Assembly (NCBI GenBank): GCA_024688885.1
Contig: JAILDV010000057.1
Span: 23,935 to 87,934 of the forward strand
Origin: Bacteroidaceae bacterium
Lineage (GTDB): Bacteria > Bacteroidota > Bacteroidia > Bacteroidales > Bacteroidaceae
Direction: 5' to 3'
DNA length: 64,000 nt
The position numbers and the translations under genes are program-made. This document shows, piece after piece, positions 26,143-35,020 of the stretch (position 1 is the first letter of the stretch; each line of letters begins with the position of its first letter). Under the pieces are notes generated by a model. It was not told the DNA's origin and did not search any database. It saw only the letters and a program-made list of their open reading frames with translations.

Positions 26143-28485
26143 TCAGAGCATCATCACTCCCGTCTTTCTGAACACTGCCTTTTCGCCATTTCCCGTACGT
26201 TTTCCCTTCAGCACCTTCTCCACCAGATGGTCGCATATCAGGCGGTGAATTTTCGAGCGGGCGGCACCCTCCGTGTTCAGTTGGAAACAGCGCATGGCAT
26301 CCTCCACGGTGAACTCTTCAGGCAGCCGTTCGAAAGCCACGAGGGTTTTCTGTTGGCGCTTCATGTTGGTGGCGGCATCCCTCCATCTCGAGTCGAAATA
26401 TTTCTCTGCCAAAGCTCCGAAATAGTGGCGCTGACAAGCATATTGGATGTTTACCAGCAGTTCTGTGAGTTGCCAGTCCACTTCGTCTGTCTCAAACTTG
26501 CCGCACCAGAAGTCGCCATCTTGATGCAGCTGGTTCCAGTGGCGCATGACGATGAAGGGGACGGAGAAGTTCAGCCCGTGATAGGCGCAGCGTTTCAGCA
26601 GCATCTCGTCTGCTTTCGAGTTGTTTTCCTTTGCATCCTCCATGCGGCGCGCTGTCCACTCGTAGAGGTTGTCCACCAACCTCTCCACAGGCAGTTCACC
26701 CTTCGTCCTGTCGAGTTTCCAAGCCCATTCCTTCAGATGGCGGTCGCTCTGGGTATCCACCATGCACTCGCGTGTCATCATCTCGAAGTTGGTGGCAGGC
26801 AATGGAATGCAGGTAAGGCGAGTGGCCAGTCCGCTGCCGAAATTCTGTTCGTTCACCTTCTTTTTCAGTGCCAGGGGAGTGCCCGTGTAGATGAAGTTCC
26901 AGAACACATTGAAGTCCTGAAAGACAGAGTCGTTGTTTGAGTATGCCTGTCCATCCTCCTCGTTGTGGAACGCTTTCAATTCGAGGCTCTGCTTGTCAAT
27001 CCACGAGCCACCCTTCTGCACCGTCACCGTGTTGTCCAGTTCCGTGTCGAAGGTGAGCATATGCAGGTGCATCTCCTCGCCATCCACTGTCTCCACAGCG
27101 TTCACCATGTCCTGAATGAATTGAGCGTTCGAAGTGCGGGCAGGGTGTACCCTCACCACCACTTTCGGCTTCTTGGGCTTTTCCTTGTTCGCCCCCTTCG
27201 TGCGCATCTCTTCGCGGTAGGCATTGATGGCATCCTTTCCCACCTTGTCGGCATAGACGATGGGAGCTGCCAGCAGCTTGTAGAGACGGGTGGCGAAGGA
27301 CTTTCCGCTGGCGGGGTCACCGATGATGAAGGTGGAGTTGTTCAGTCTTCGCAGTTCCTCCGGACGGTGGTAGAAACGGTAGGTGCAGCGTGTCATCAGC
27401 GTCATCAGCAGTCCTCCAGCCACAAAAACGGCAGCAGGATACTGGTTGGACTTCAACCCCTTGCACACATCCTTCAGCACAGGGAACGACTCCGACAGCC
27501 TCTCCAGCTCGTCGCCCCATTCCCACAGGCGATGGTTCATCGACTTCTCCTCGTCCATCGCCATGCTGGAGGCATCCATCCCCACAATTTCCCTCATCGC
27601 CTTCGACACCCCTTTGGGCTGCTCCTTGCATGCCGACTCCACAATGCGTCTCACTTCCGCCTCGTCCAGTCCCAAGCGTGGCATCACCCTCAGGAGCTTC
27701 TCCTGCTGATTGTCGCAAATGGCACGGAGGTTCACCGCCAGCTGATGCAGTTTCACGTTGCGCTCGCCCTCCTGCGGCACACCACCGTTGCGTTCCCACC
27801 AGCGCTCGATGATGGTGGAGTAGGGGATTTCCTTGAAAAGGAGGTTCGAACTCTCGGCACTCTCGGCACTCTTGGCAACCACCACTTTCTTCCCTTGCGA
27901 ATGGTTGTTTCTGTACTCCTTGTCGTACATCTCGCCAAACCGCTTGTCCTCCCATGTGAACAATTCCTTGTCCAGAAAGAGAATGTCCTCCTCCGTACAG
28001 ATGAATGACAGGCGCGATGCGTCCTTGCAGCTCTCGTCCACCTCCACGCCCAGCACCTTCGCCATCCAGTGCTGGTTGTCAATCAGGTTGCCCCTCTCCG
28101 CGTCAGCCTTGAAGACCACCTTCAAGCCCTTTCCGCTCGGAGTCACATACACCAGCAGGATGCCCAGTGCCTTGAAATCAAGTCCCTTCCAGCCCTCAAA
28201 CACCTTACGAGGTTCCTCCACGTGATCCACATCCATCACCGCCAAGCCTGTCAGCCGCGTAGCCGCCTGTTTGCGCCAGCGCCCCAGCTTGCCCGTCTTC
28301 GACGTGGTCTCGTCAAACATCGCCTGAAAGATGAATGCAGGCAATCTCCTTTTATACGCTGCATCACCCGTCTGGCGATATTTCTCAATGCACTCCTTCC
28401 ACTGCGAAGCCCTCACCAGCGCATAGAACTGCGCCTCGTCAACGGGCTGTGTGGGAAACGAAAAATTTTTTTGACAATAAAACAT
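26143..28485 (-). CDS. VirE/BT4734-type N-terminal domain with DUF3987 helicase-like protein
   Basis: The 780-residue protein has an N-terminal BT4734/VirE-type domain (about 10-200, with LTGLAVMDVDHVEEP and VYVTPSGKGLKVVFKA, resembling the prim-pol fold), a linker helical domain (about 230-300), and a DUF3987-like P-loop ATPase core with Walker A IGDPASGKSF (about 390), HMLTFDTELDN and a C-terminal winged-helix-like segment. Such genes are typical of Bacteroidetes accessory islands and are thought to act in element DNA replication. The gene lies in an island between purM and prfA and has its own promoter. Mechanism is inferred from fold only. Confidence 0.82.
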   Translation of the reverse strand: MFYCQKNFSFPTQPVDEAQFYALVRASQWKECIEKYRQTGDAAYKRRLPAFIFQAMFDETTSKTGKLGRWRKQAATRLTGLAVMDVDHVEEPRKVFEGWKGLDFKALGILLVYVTPSGKGLKVVFKADAERGNLIDNQHWMAKVLGVEVDESCKDASRLSFICTEEDILFLDKELFTWEDKRFGEMYDKEYRNNHSQGKKVVVAKSAESAESSNLLFKEIPYSTIIERWWERNGGVPQEGERNVKLHQLAVNLRAICDNQQEKLLRVMPRLGLDEAEVRRIVESACKEQPKGVSKAMREIVGMDASSMAMDEEKSMNHRLWEWGDELERLSESFPVLKDVCKGLKSNQYPAAVFVAGGLLMTLMTRCTYRFYHRPEELRRLNNSTFIIGDPASGKSFATRLYKLLAAPIVYADKVGKDAINAYREEMRTKGANKEKPKKPKVVVRVHPARTSNAQFIQDMVNAVETVDGEEMHLHMLTFDTELDNTVTVQKGGSWIDKQSLELKAFHNEEDGQAYSNNDSVFQDFNVFWNFIYTGTPLALKKKVNEQNFGSGLATRLTCIPLPATNFEMMTRECMVDTQSDRHLKEWAWKLDRTKGELPVERLVDNLYEWTARRMEDAKENNSKADEMLLKRCAYHGLNFSVPFIVMRHWNQLHQDGDFWCGKFETDEVDWQLTELLVNIQYACQRHYFGALAEKYFDSRWRDAATNMKRQQKTLVAFERLPEEFTVEDAMRCFQLNTEGAARSKIHRLICDHLVEKVLKGKRTGNGEKAVFRKTGVMML

Positions 28486-28633
28486 ACCTATTTAATTTAA
28501 GTTTATAATTAATTGTGTTCAATTCCATCTGTGCCTATGTCGTGAGCATGGAGTGGCGAAGATTGGTACCATTCTCTCGCGAGCCTCCTCCCTCCCTGCA
28601 TCTGCATGGGGCACTGTAAATCTGATTTCGATG

Positions 28634-28663
28634 CAAAGGTACGGCACTTTTAGTTCGCCACAA
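28634..28663 (-). promoter_or_regulatory. promoter of the DUF3987 gene
   Basis: On the minus strand TTG, a 19-base spacer and TACCTTTG match the Bacteroidetes promoter consensus. The gene start is about 150 bases downstream. The rest of 28486-28802 holds ACAAGT-like short repeats and no gene. Confidence 0.75.
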
Positions 28664-28802
28664 TGAAAAATTAATTATAACTTATTGTTGTACAAGTGGA
28701 TACAAGTAGTTGCAAATGGTGCGCAAGTTTTTGTACAAGTTTAGACAAAAAAAAGGGAAACGACGTGTGCCGATTCCCCCATGTATGAGTTATCCGAAAT
28801 GC

Positions 28803-30017
28803 TTATTTCACCTGCATGTTCCAGTTCGATTCCGACCGAGTATAGATTTTAGCCTCATTCAACACCGTCCAAAGAGGGCGATGGCGTGAAAGATGCGAGA
28901 TTTTCTTATCAGCCACCAGTTGGTTCACTAACTCGGTTATCTGCGTGGGCTTCATACCTACAACCTTTTTCCGAAAAGCGCGTGCTTCATCTTCCGAACC
29001 ATAGAAAATGGGTTTCAACTTGTCAACAAGTTCGTCGTGTGGCTGATCAGCTTCTGCATCGCCATATTTCTCCAGCAACAGCAGCACGGCATACACATCG
29101 TAGAGTTCCCGTCGGGAAACACCCTGATAGTTCAGCGTCTCAGCCAACAGGAGATGGTCATTGTAATTGCGCAGCTTCATCTGAGGCATCTCGTCAAACC
29201 ACGCTTGCAAACGGGCTACAATATCTGTCAAACCCTCCTTCGCCCCTTTCACATACTGCTCGAACTGCTCGAAAAATTCCCCTTTCTCGGCAGCCTTCGT
29301 CCTCAACTCCGACAACTGGCGCTCAAACACCTTCTGTTGCCAATGATTATGCCTGCTGTGAAAATCGCCTACCGTGTCGTTGAGTTTGTCGCGCCACTGC
29401 TCAAAACGCAGTTTCTGCCCGTCACTCAACTTCAAATGGCAAACCCTGCGCAACAGTTTCAGCACACGGTCGCGCCACAAGTCATCCTCACGGCTCAGCG
29501 ACACTTCCGACAGCGGCATGTAAAGCTCCACCATCTTCATCATCTCGTCAGCATTCTCTGTTGTGACAGCCTTCTTGAGCAGTTGTGGAGCCACCACCTG
29601 CAACGCCCGCTCCTCTTTGCTGAAAGGAAGCAAAACATCTTGCGGCAGCGGACTTGCAGGAAGCTTTCGCTCAGCCTTCCCCACATGCTCCTGCCTTTCA
29701 GCCACACCCTCTATCTCCACAAAGAACGTCACGTGTCCATCGTTGCCGCACACCACCGCATCATACTGCCCGTCAGCATCCAGCAGCGGCTTGATTTCCC
29801 TGCAACACTCATGCTTCAGATAGCCCACCTTCCGTGTATAATCCATATACACCGCAATTGCCTCCATGTCCTTCGGATTGTCCGGCTCGGCCATCAATAT
29901 CATAGGCGTTCCATCCTCCAACTTCCGGATGAACTCCGCCGCTTTTCGTGTCTTCTCCTCCAGCGTCAGCTCGTCTCCCATCTGGTACCTGACGCCCGTC
30001 ACTTCATATCTCGCCAT
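28803..30017 (-). CDS. HIRAN-domain protein
   Basis: The 404-residue protein begins with a HIRAN-type domain (about residues 1-110: EVTGVRYQ, MILMAEPDNPKDMEAIAVY, KVGYLKHE), a small fold that binds DNA ends in helicases. The remaining 290 residues are mainly helical with no recognised domain. It is a stand-alone HIRAN protein next to a primase/helicase-type gene, so a role in recognising DNA ends or replication intermediates of the island is possible but inferred. A promoter box TAACTTTG lies about 55 bases upstream. Confidence 0.75.
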   Translation of the reverse strand: MARYEVTGVRYQMGDELTLEEKTRKAAEFIRKLEDGTPMILMAEPDNPKDMEAIAVYMDYTRKVGYLKHECCREIKPLLDADGQYDAVVCGNDGHVTFFVEIEGVAERQEHVGKAERKLPASPLPQDVLLPFSKEERALQVVAPQLLKKAVTTENADEMMKMVELYMPLSEVSLSREDDLWRDRVLKLLRRVCHLKLSDGQKLRFEQWRDKLNDTVGDFHSRHNHWQQKVFERQLSELRTKAAEKGEFFEQFEQYVKGAKEGLTDIVARLQAWFDEMPQMKLRNYNDHLLLAETLNYQGVSRRELYDVYAVLLLLEKYGDAEADQPHDELVDKLKPIFYGSEDEARAFRKKVVGMKPTQITELVNQLVADKKISHLSRHRPLWTVLNEAKIYTRSESNWNMQVK

Positions 30018-30070
30018 ATAGTGTATCTATCATTTTTTTAATCTGTTGTTCATACGCTTCTTTCTTTTTG

Positions 30071-30078
30071 CAAAGTTA
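30071..30078 (-). promoter_or_regulatory. -7 promoter box of the HIRAN gene
   Basis: Minus-strand TAACTTTG, fitting TAnnTTTG, 54 bases before the ATG. Confidence 0.65.
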
Positions 30079-30136
30079 CGACATTCTTTTCACACCACCA
30101 ACATTCACCATCATATTATATCCGTCAGACAGCAGA

Positions 30137-30335
30137 GCGCACCAACGCACCACGCACCACGCACCATTTTCTGTTTTTAATGGTGCGCAACAGGGCGTCA
30201 TGAATGTGTATATATTTTTTATATTATATAATATATATTATAATATATATTATATAATATAAACCTACTTGAAACATGCGTGGTGCGGAAATGAAAAATT
30301 GAAAATGGTGCGTGGTGCGTGGTGCGTTGGTGCGC
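30137..30335. mobile_element. MITE-like element: perfect 35-base inverted repeats around an AT palindrome
   Basis: The arms 30137-30171 and 30301-30335 are exact inverted copies made of ACGCACC/GGTGCGT heptamers. Between them lies a perfect 46-base A/T palindrome (30218-30263). The element has no open reading frame. It sits between the HIRAN gene and purM. Confidence 0.85.
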
Positions 30336-30349
30336 ACCTGGTCATTTTC

Positions 30350-30510
30350 ACAAACGCATACAAGTGTTCCTCACAAGTGAACTTAAGCCTTGCTCACAAG
30401 CGTATGCGTGTGTTGCCCGTAAGCGTATGCATGTGTTGCCCGTAAGCGTATGTAAGTGTTGCCCGTAAACGAACGTAAGTCTTGCCCGTAAACGAACGTA
30501 AGTGTCCCTC
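30350..30510 (+). repeat. seven tandem 23-base iteron-like repeats
   Basis: Seven degenerate units of exactly 23 bases start at 30350, 30373, 30396, 30419, 30442, 30465 and 30488, with pattern (A/G)(C/T)AA-x-CG-x(5)-AAGT-x-TTGC(C/T)C. Adjacent units are most alike, as in a growing tandem array. A partial eighth unit follows. Confidence 0.88.
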
Positions 30511-30644
30511 ACAAACGAGTTGCAAGTTGTAGAATATTCTACGTTTTTTGGAAAAATAGAGAATATTCTCGTTATTATCGATTTTTAGAGAATAATATTG
30601 CGCGCCCCATTTCTTGCCGTAACTTTGCAAAACGGAAAGGAGCA

Positions 30645-30678
30645 CGCAACTGTCAACTGTCAACTTTCACCTGTCAAC
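30645..30678 (-). repeat. AACTGTC heptamer array next to the purM stop
   Basis: AACTGTC units run up to the purM stop codon region. Confidence 0.8.
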
Positions 30679-30679
30679 T

Positions 30680-31855
30680 TCAATAGTTGAATTCTCCGAA
30701 TTCGCTCTTGATGGTGAGTGATTTCTTGCCTTCCTCGATGTGACCAACAATCTGTGCGTCAATGTTGAAGGACTTGCTGATGGCGATGACCTTCTCGGCA
30801 TTTTCGGGCGAGAGATACACCTCGAGACGGTGGCCCATGTTGAACACTTTGTACATCTCTGCCCAGTCGGTGCCTGACTCTTTGGCGATGGCCTTGAAGA
30901 GGGGAGGAACGGGGAACATGTTGTCTTTGATGACGCGGCAATTGTCGCCCACGAAGTGCAGCACCTTCGTCTGTGCGCCGCCTGTGCAATGCACCATTCC
31001 GTGGATGTCCTGACGCATTTCGTCCAGGAGTTTCTTCACTACTGGTGCATACGTGCGGGTGGGGGAGAGGACGAGTTTGCCGGCATTGACGGGTGCGCCT
31101 TCCACGGGGTCGGTCAACTTGTAGGAACCTGAATAGACGAGTTCGTCGGGCACTGCCTTGTCGTAGGATTCGGGGTATTTCTCTGCCAGATATTTGGCAA
31201 ACACGTCGTGACGGGCGGAGGTGAGTCCGTTGCTGCCCATGCCGCCGTTGTATTCCTTTTCGTAAGTGGCTTGTCCGCAGGAAGAAAGACCTACAATCAC
31301 GTCGCCCGGACGGATGTTGGCATTGTTGATGACATCGCTGCGCTTCATGCGGCAAGTGACGGTGCTATCGACAATGATGGTGCGCACGAGGTCGCCCACG
31401 TCGGCTGTCTCACCGCCCGTTGCATAGATGCCGATGCCCATCTTGCGCATCTCGGCAAGGAGTTCGTCGGTGCCGTTGATGATGGCAGAGATGACTTCGC
31501 CGGGGATGAGCATCTTGTTGCGCCCGATGGTGCTGGAAACGAGGATGTTGTCCACTGCACCCACACAGAGCAGGTCGTCGGTGTTCATGATGAGCGCATC
31601 CTGTGCGATGCCCTTCCACACGGAGAGGTCGCCTGTCTCCTTCCAGTACATGTAAGCCAGCGAGGACTTGGTGCCTGCGCCGTCGGCATGCATGATGTTG
31701 CAGTATTCGGGGTCGCCTCCGAGGATGTCGGGGATGATTTTGCAGAATGCCTGTGGGAAGATTCCCTTGTCGATGTTTTTGATGGCATTATGTACGTCTT
31801 CTTTCGCGGCACTTACACCACGCATCATGTACCTTTGGCTGTTGTCAATCGTCAT
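30680..31855 (-). CDS. purM: phosphoribosylformylglycinamidine cyclo-ligase
   Basis: The 391-residue protein has the PurM/AIR-synthetase pattern in its Bacteroidetes form: MHADGAGTKSSLAYMYW, LIMNTDDLLCVGA, IYATGGETADVGDLVR, DVIVGLSSCGQATYEKEYNGG and VHCTGGAQTKVLHF. It closes the imidazole ring in purine synthesis using ATP. It is divergent from lpxD with promoter boxes for both in a 129-base gap. In relatives prfA follows directly; here a 4.9 kb island intervenes. Confidence 0.95.
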   Translation of the reverse strand: MTIDNSQRYMMRGVSAAKEDVHNAIKNIDKGIFPQAFCKIIPDILGGDPEYCNIMHADGAGTKSSLAYMYWKETGDLSVWKGIAQDALIMNTDDLLCVGAVDNILVSSTIGRNKMLIPGEVISAIINGTDELLAEMRKMGIGIYATGGETADVGDLVRTIIVDSTVTCRMKRSDVINNANIRPGDVIVGLSSCGQATYEKEYNGGMGSNGLTSARHDVFAKYLAEKYPESYDKAVPDELVYSGSYKLTDPVEGAPVNAGKLVLSPTRTYAPVVKKLLDEMRQDIHGMVHCTGGAQTKVLHFVGDNCRVIKDNMFPVPPLFKAIAKESGTDWAEMYKVFNMGHRLEVYLSPENAEKVIAISKSFNIDAQIVGHIEEGKKSLTIKSEFGEFNY

Positions 31856-31894
31856 TTTTGTAGTCTATTTTTATCTATTTGTTGGTTTTATGCT

Positions 31895-31902
31895 GCAAAG
31901 GT
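31895..31902 (-). promoter_or_regulatory. -7 promoter box of purM
   Basis: Minus-strand TACCTTTG about 40 bases before the purM ATG. Confidence 0.7.
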
Positions 31903-31946
31903 AGTGAAAAATTGGGAGAAATTATCTCTATGTCGAAAATCTTTCC

Positions 31947-31954
31947 TAAATTTG
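31947..31954 (+). promoter_or_regulatory. -7 promoter box of lpxD
   Basis: TAAATTTG fits TAnnTTTG and lies 30 bases before the lpxD ATG, divergent from the purM box. Confidence 0.65.
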
Positions 31955-31984
31955 CAAACATATTACGTACTAAAAGAACAATAA

Positions 31985-33028
31985 ATGGTTTTTACTGCAC
32001 AGCAAATAGCAGGTTATACAGGTGGAACTGTTGAGGGTGATCCCAATGCGACGATTGGCACTTTCGCGAAGATTGAAGAAGGTGTTGAGGGGGCTCTCTC
32101 TTTTTTGGCTAATCCCCAATACGAAGAATACATTTACGAGACAAAGTCCAGCGTGGTGCTTGTGAACAAGGACTTCCAGCCCGCTCGGGAGGTGAAGGCG
32201 ACACTGGTGCGCGTGGACAATGCATACGAATCGGTGGCAAAGCTCCTGCAGCTGTATCAGAGCATGCAGCAGAAGCGTGTGGGCATCGACTCACTGGCAT
32301 TCATCGACAAGACCGCCAAGATTGGCAAGGACTGCTACATCGGTCCCTTCGTGGCGATTGGCGAGAATGTGGAGATTGGTGACGGCGTGGTGATTCATCC
32401 GCATGCCACGATAGGCCCTAACTCAAAGGTGGGCAACAACACGGAGATTTACAGCAATGCGGTCATCTATCACGGTTGCATCGTGGGCAGCAACTGCATC
32501 CTGCATGCCGGTTGTGTGATTGGTGCCGACGGCTTTGGCTTTGCACCCACTCCGAACGGCTACGACAAGATTCCGCAGATAGGTATCGTGACCATCGAGG
32601 ACAATGTGGAGATTGGTGCCAACACATGTGTTGACCGCTCGACGATGGGCAGCACCATCATCCGCAAGGGCGTGAAGCTCGACAACCTCGTACAGATTGC
32701 GCACAATGTGGAAGTGGGGCAGAACACGGTGATGTCGGCGCAAGTGGGTGTGGCAGGCAGTTCGAAAGTGGGCGAGTGGTGTGTGTTTGCAGGTCAAGTG
32801 GGCATAGCAGGACACTTGAAAGTGGGTGACCACACGACAATTGGTGCCCAAGCAGGTTTGGCTGGCGGCAATCTTGCCAAGAAGGGTGGTGCCACGCTGA
32901 TGGGCTATCCTGCCATCGAGCACAAGAAGTTTGCCAAGAACATGGCAGCGCTCAACTCTCTTCCAGAACTGCTGAAAGAGGTAGCTGCCTTGAAAAAGAA
33001 AGTTGAACAGTTGACAGTTGAGAGTTGA
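31985..33028 (+). CDS. lpxD: UDP-3-O-acylglucosamine N-acyltransferase
   Basis: The 347-residue protein has an N-terminal uridine-binding domain (about 1-100) and a left-handed beta-helix of hexapeptide repeats ([17 protein letters not shown] ...) with the conserved GADGFGFAP and catalytic-His region IAHNVEVG. It adds the second 3-hydroxyacyl chain in lipid A synthesis. It heads the lpxD, lpxC-fabZ, lpxA run. Its last residues QLTVES are encoded by a GACAGTT heptamer array, so the array has replaced or extended the native C-terminus. Confidence 0.95.
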   Translation: MVFTAQQIAGYTGGTVEGDPNATIGTFAKIEEGVEGALSFLANPQYEEYIYETKSSVVLVNKDFQPAREVKATLVRVDNAYESVAKLLQLYQSMQQKRVGIDSLAFIDKTAKIGKDCYIGPFVAIGENVEIGDGVVIHPHATIGPNSKVGNNTEIYSNAVIYHGCIVGSNCILHAGCVIGADGFGFAPTPNGYDKIPQIGIVTIEDNVEIGANTCVDRSTMGSTIIRKGVKLDNLVQIAHNVEVGQNTVMSAQVGVAGSSKVGEWCVFAGQVGIAGHLKVGDHTTIGAQAGLAGGNLAKKGGATLMGYPAIEHKKFAKNMAALNSLPELLKEVAALKKKVEQLTVES

Positions 33029-33048
33029 CAGTTGACAGTTGCCATGCG
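33004..33048 (+). repeat. GACAGTT array overlapping the lpxD 3' end
   Basis: GACAGTT and GAGAGTT units in tandem end in GCCATGCGG. It is the left member of an inverted pair with 33460-33489, enclosing the four-helix-bundle gene. Confidence 0.9.
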
Positions 33049-33093
33049 GGGTGTTGGACGGGTGAGAGTTGGCAATCAATTTGTGATGTGAAG

Positions 33094-33459
33094 ATGATGA
33101 GGGAAAGCATTATTGGAACAAAGAGTTTTGACTTTGCAATCCGGATAGTGAGGCTTTACAAGTATCTGACAGATGAAAAGAGGGAATATGTCTTGTCAAA
33201 GCAACTGCTCAGAAGCGGCACGAGTATTGGTGCAAATGCCAGAGAAAACAAAAACGCACAAAGTCGCAAGGACTTTCTTAATAAGTTGAATATAGCCTTG
33301 AAAGAGGCTGATGAAACGGAATACTGGCTGGAACTTCTTTATAAAACCGAATATTTGACGGATGAGGAATACCGGTCAATTAACGAAGATAATAGAGAAT
33401 TGATAAAAATTTTAATAACTATAATAAAAAGGTTGAAGGAAGACACTGATGGTCAATAA
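33094..33459 (+). CDS. four-helix-bundle protein (23S rRNA IVP / Avd-like family)
   Basis: The 121-residue all-helical protein has the family pattern KSFDFAIRIVRLYKYL, SKQLLRSGTSIGANARE, RKDFLNKLNIALKEADETEYWLELL and a C-terminal helix with IKILITIIKRLKE. Related proteins are encoded in intervening sequences of some bacterial 23S rRNAs, and a relative (Avd) is an accessory of diversity-generating retroelements. There is no rRNA or reverse transcriptase here. Instead the gene sits between lpxD and lpxC-fabZ, enclosed by two inverted heptamer arrays, as if it were the cargo of a repeat-bounded cassette. ATG 33094 (or 33097) is the first sensible start. Confidence 0.9.
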   Translation: MMRESIIGTKSFDFAIRIVRLYKYLTDEKREYVLSKQLLRSGTSIGANARENKNAQSRKDFLNKLNIALKEADETEYWLELLYKTEYLTDEEYRSINEDNRELIKILITIIKRLKEDTDGQ

Positions 33460-33489
33460 CTGTCAACTGTCAACTGTCAACTGTCAATT
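33460..33489 (-). repeat. AACTGTC array after the four-helix-bundle gene
   Basis: Four AACTGTC units, inverted with respect to the array at 33004-33048. It begins directly after the gene's stop codon. Confidence 0.9.
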
Positions 33490-33497
33490 GAATAAAA

Positions 33498-34880
33498 ATG
33501 CAACATCAACAGACTCTGAAGGAATCGTTCACCCTGAAAGGTAAGGGGTTGCACACTGGTCAGTTCATCACGGCGGTGTTCAACCCTGCAGAAGAGAACT
33601 TCGGATACAAGATTCAAAGAACAGATATTGAAGGTCAGCCAATCATCGATTGCAATGCTGATTTGGTAGGTGACACCCAGCGTGGCACCGTTCTTGTGAA
33701 AGGCGACATCAAGATAAGCACCATCGAACACGCTATGGCAGCGCTTTATGCCAGCGGCATCGACAACTGCCTCATCCAGCTGGATGGTCCCGAAATGCCC
33801 ATCCTCGACGGAAGCGCACTGCCCTTTGTGGAGGAGATTCAGAAGGTGGGCTTGCAGGAGCAGGAGGCAAAGAAGGACTTCTACGTGGTGAAGCACAAGA
33901 TGGAAATCAAGGGCGAGAATGGCGAGCATCTGATTCTCTTGCCCGATGATAAGTTCTGCGTGAATGCACAGATTGCCTTCGACTCAAAGATTCTCGACAA
34001 CCAGTTTGCCAATCTTGACAACATCGAGGATTTCCCCACAGAGATTGCTTCTGCACGCACCTTCGTGTTTGTGCGCGAGATTGAACCTCTGCTGAACCTT
34101 GGTCTTATCAAGGGAGGCGACCTCGACAATGCCATCGTCATTTACGAGAAGGAACTGCCGCAGGAGCGTTACGACAAGCTGGCTGACACCCTCGGCATTC
34201 CACACATGGATGCCACCCGTCTGGGATACATCAACCACAAGCCCCTCACATGGGACAACGAGACGGCACGTCACAAGCTGCTCGACATCATCGGCGACCT
34301 CGCTTTGGTGGGCAAACCCATCCTCGGACGTGTCATCGCCACCAAGCCTGGTCATACTATTAATAATAAGTTCGCGCGTGCCATCAAGAGAGACATCAAA
34401 AAGCACGAGGTGCAGTGTCCGGCATACGACCCGAACAGCGAGCCGCTGATGGATGTGAACAAGATTCGCCACTTGCTCCCTCACCGCTATCCCATGCAGC
34501 TGGTGGATAAGGTGATTGCTGTGGATGAGGCGGAGATTGTGGCAGTGAAGAACGTGACCAGCAATGAGCCTTTCTTCACAGGACACTTCCCTCAGGAGCC
34601 CGTGATGCCAGGTGTGCTGATTGTGGAGGCGATGGCTCAAGCAGGCGGTTTGCTGGTGTTGAGCAATGTGGAAGAACCTGAACGCTGGTCAACCTACTTC
34701 CTGAAGATTGACAACGTGAAGTTCCGCCGCAAGGTTGTGCCGGGCGACACGCTGATTTTCAAGGTGAAGATGATGGGACCTCTGCGTCGCGGCATCGCCA
34801 CGATGGCAGGTCTTGTCTTCGTGGGCGACACCATCGCTGCAGAAGCTGAATTCACCGCACAAATAGTGAAGAATAAATAA
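33498..34880 (+). CDS. lpxC-fabZ: bifunctional LpxC deacetylase / FabZ dehydratase
   Basis: Residues 1-305 are LpxC, the Zn-dependent UDP-3-O-acyl-GlcNAc deacetylase (LKGKGLHTGQF, IEHAMAALYASGIDN with Zn-binding His, and a late HxxxD-type stretch KHEVQCPAYD). Residues about 315-460 are FabZ, the 3-hydroxyacyl-ACP dehydratase (HLLPHRYPMQLVDKV, GHFPQEPVMPGVLIVEAMAQ). The fusion is known from Bacteroidetes and couples lipid A and fatty-acid synthesis. The 460-residue length is normal for the fused form. It lies between lpxD and lpxA. Confidence 0.97.
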   Translation: MQHQQTLKESFTLKGKGLHTGQFITAVFNPAEENFGYKIQRTDIEGQPIIDCNADLVGDTQRGTVLVKGDIKISTIEHAMAALYASGIDNCLIQLDGPEMPILDGSALPFVEEIQKVGLQEQEAKKDFYVVKHKMEIKGENGEHLILLPDDKFCVNAQIAFDSKILDNQFANLDNIEDFPTEIASARTFVFVREIEPLLNLGLIKGGDLDNAIVIYEKELPQERYDKLADTLGIPHMDATRLGYINHKPLTWDNETARHKLLDIIGDLALVGKPILGRVIATKPGHTINNKFARAIKRDIKKHEVQCPAYDPNSEPLMDVNKIRHLLPHRYPMQLVDKVIAVDEAEIVAVKNVTSNEPFFTGHFPQEPVMPGVLIVEAMAQAGGLLVLSNVEEPERWSTYFLKIDNVKFRRKVVPGDTLIFKVKMMGPLRRGIATMAGLVFVGDTIAAEAEFTAQIVKNK

Positions 34881-35020
34881 TGTGACAAGAAAAAGATTTT
34901 CGAAGATTGACGTGTCAATTGACGAAGATTGATGTGAAAAGAAATATATTCTATAAGAGTTTTTGACGTGAATCTTCATGAATTTTGACGTCAATCTCCT
35001 CCAATAAATTGAATGTAAAT

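Noticed and set aside
30350..30510. CRISPR array from 23-base repeats
   Set aside because: The repeats are contiguous with no unique spacers between them, and no cas gene is nearby.
34881..35020. Regulatory RNA before lpxA
   Set aside because: Only imperfect GATTGACGT-type repeats are present, with no convincing fold or terminator.
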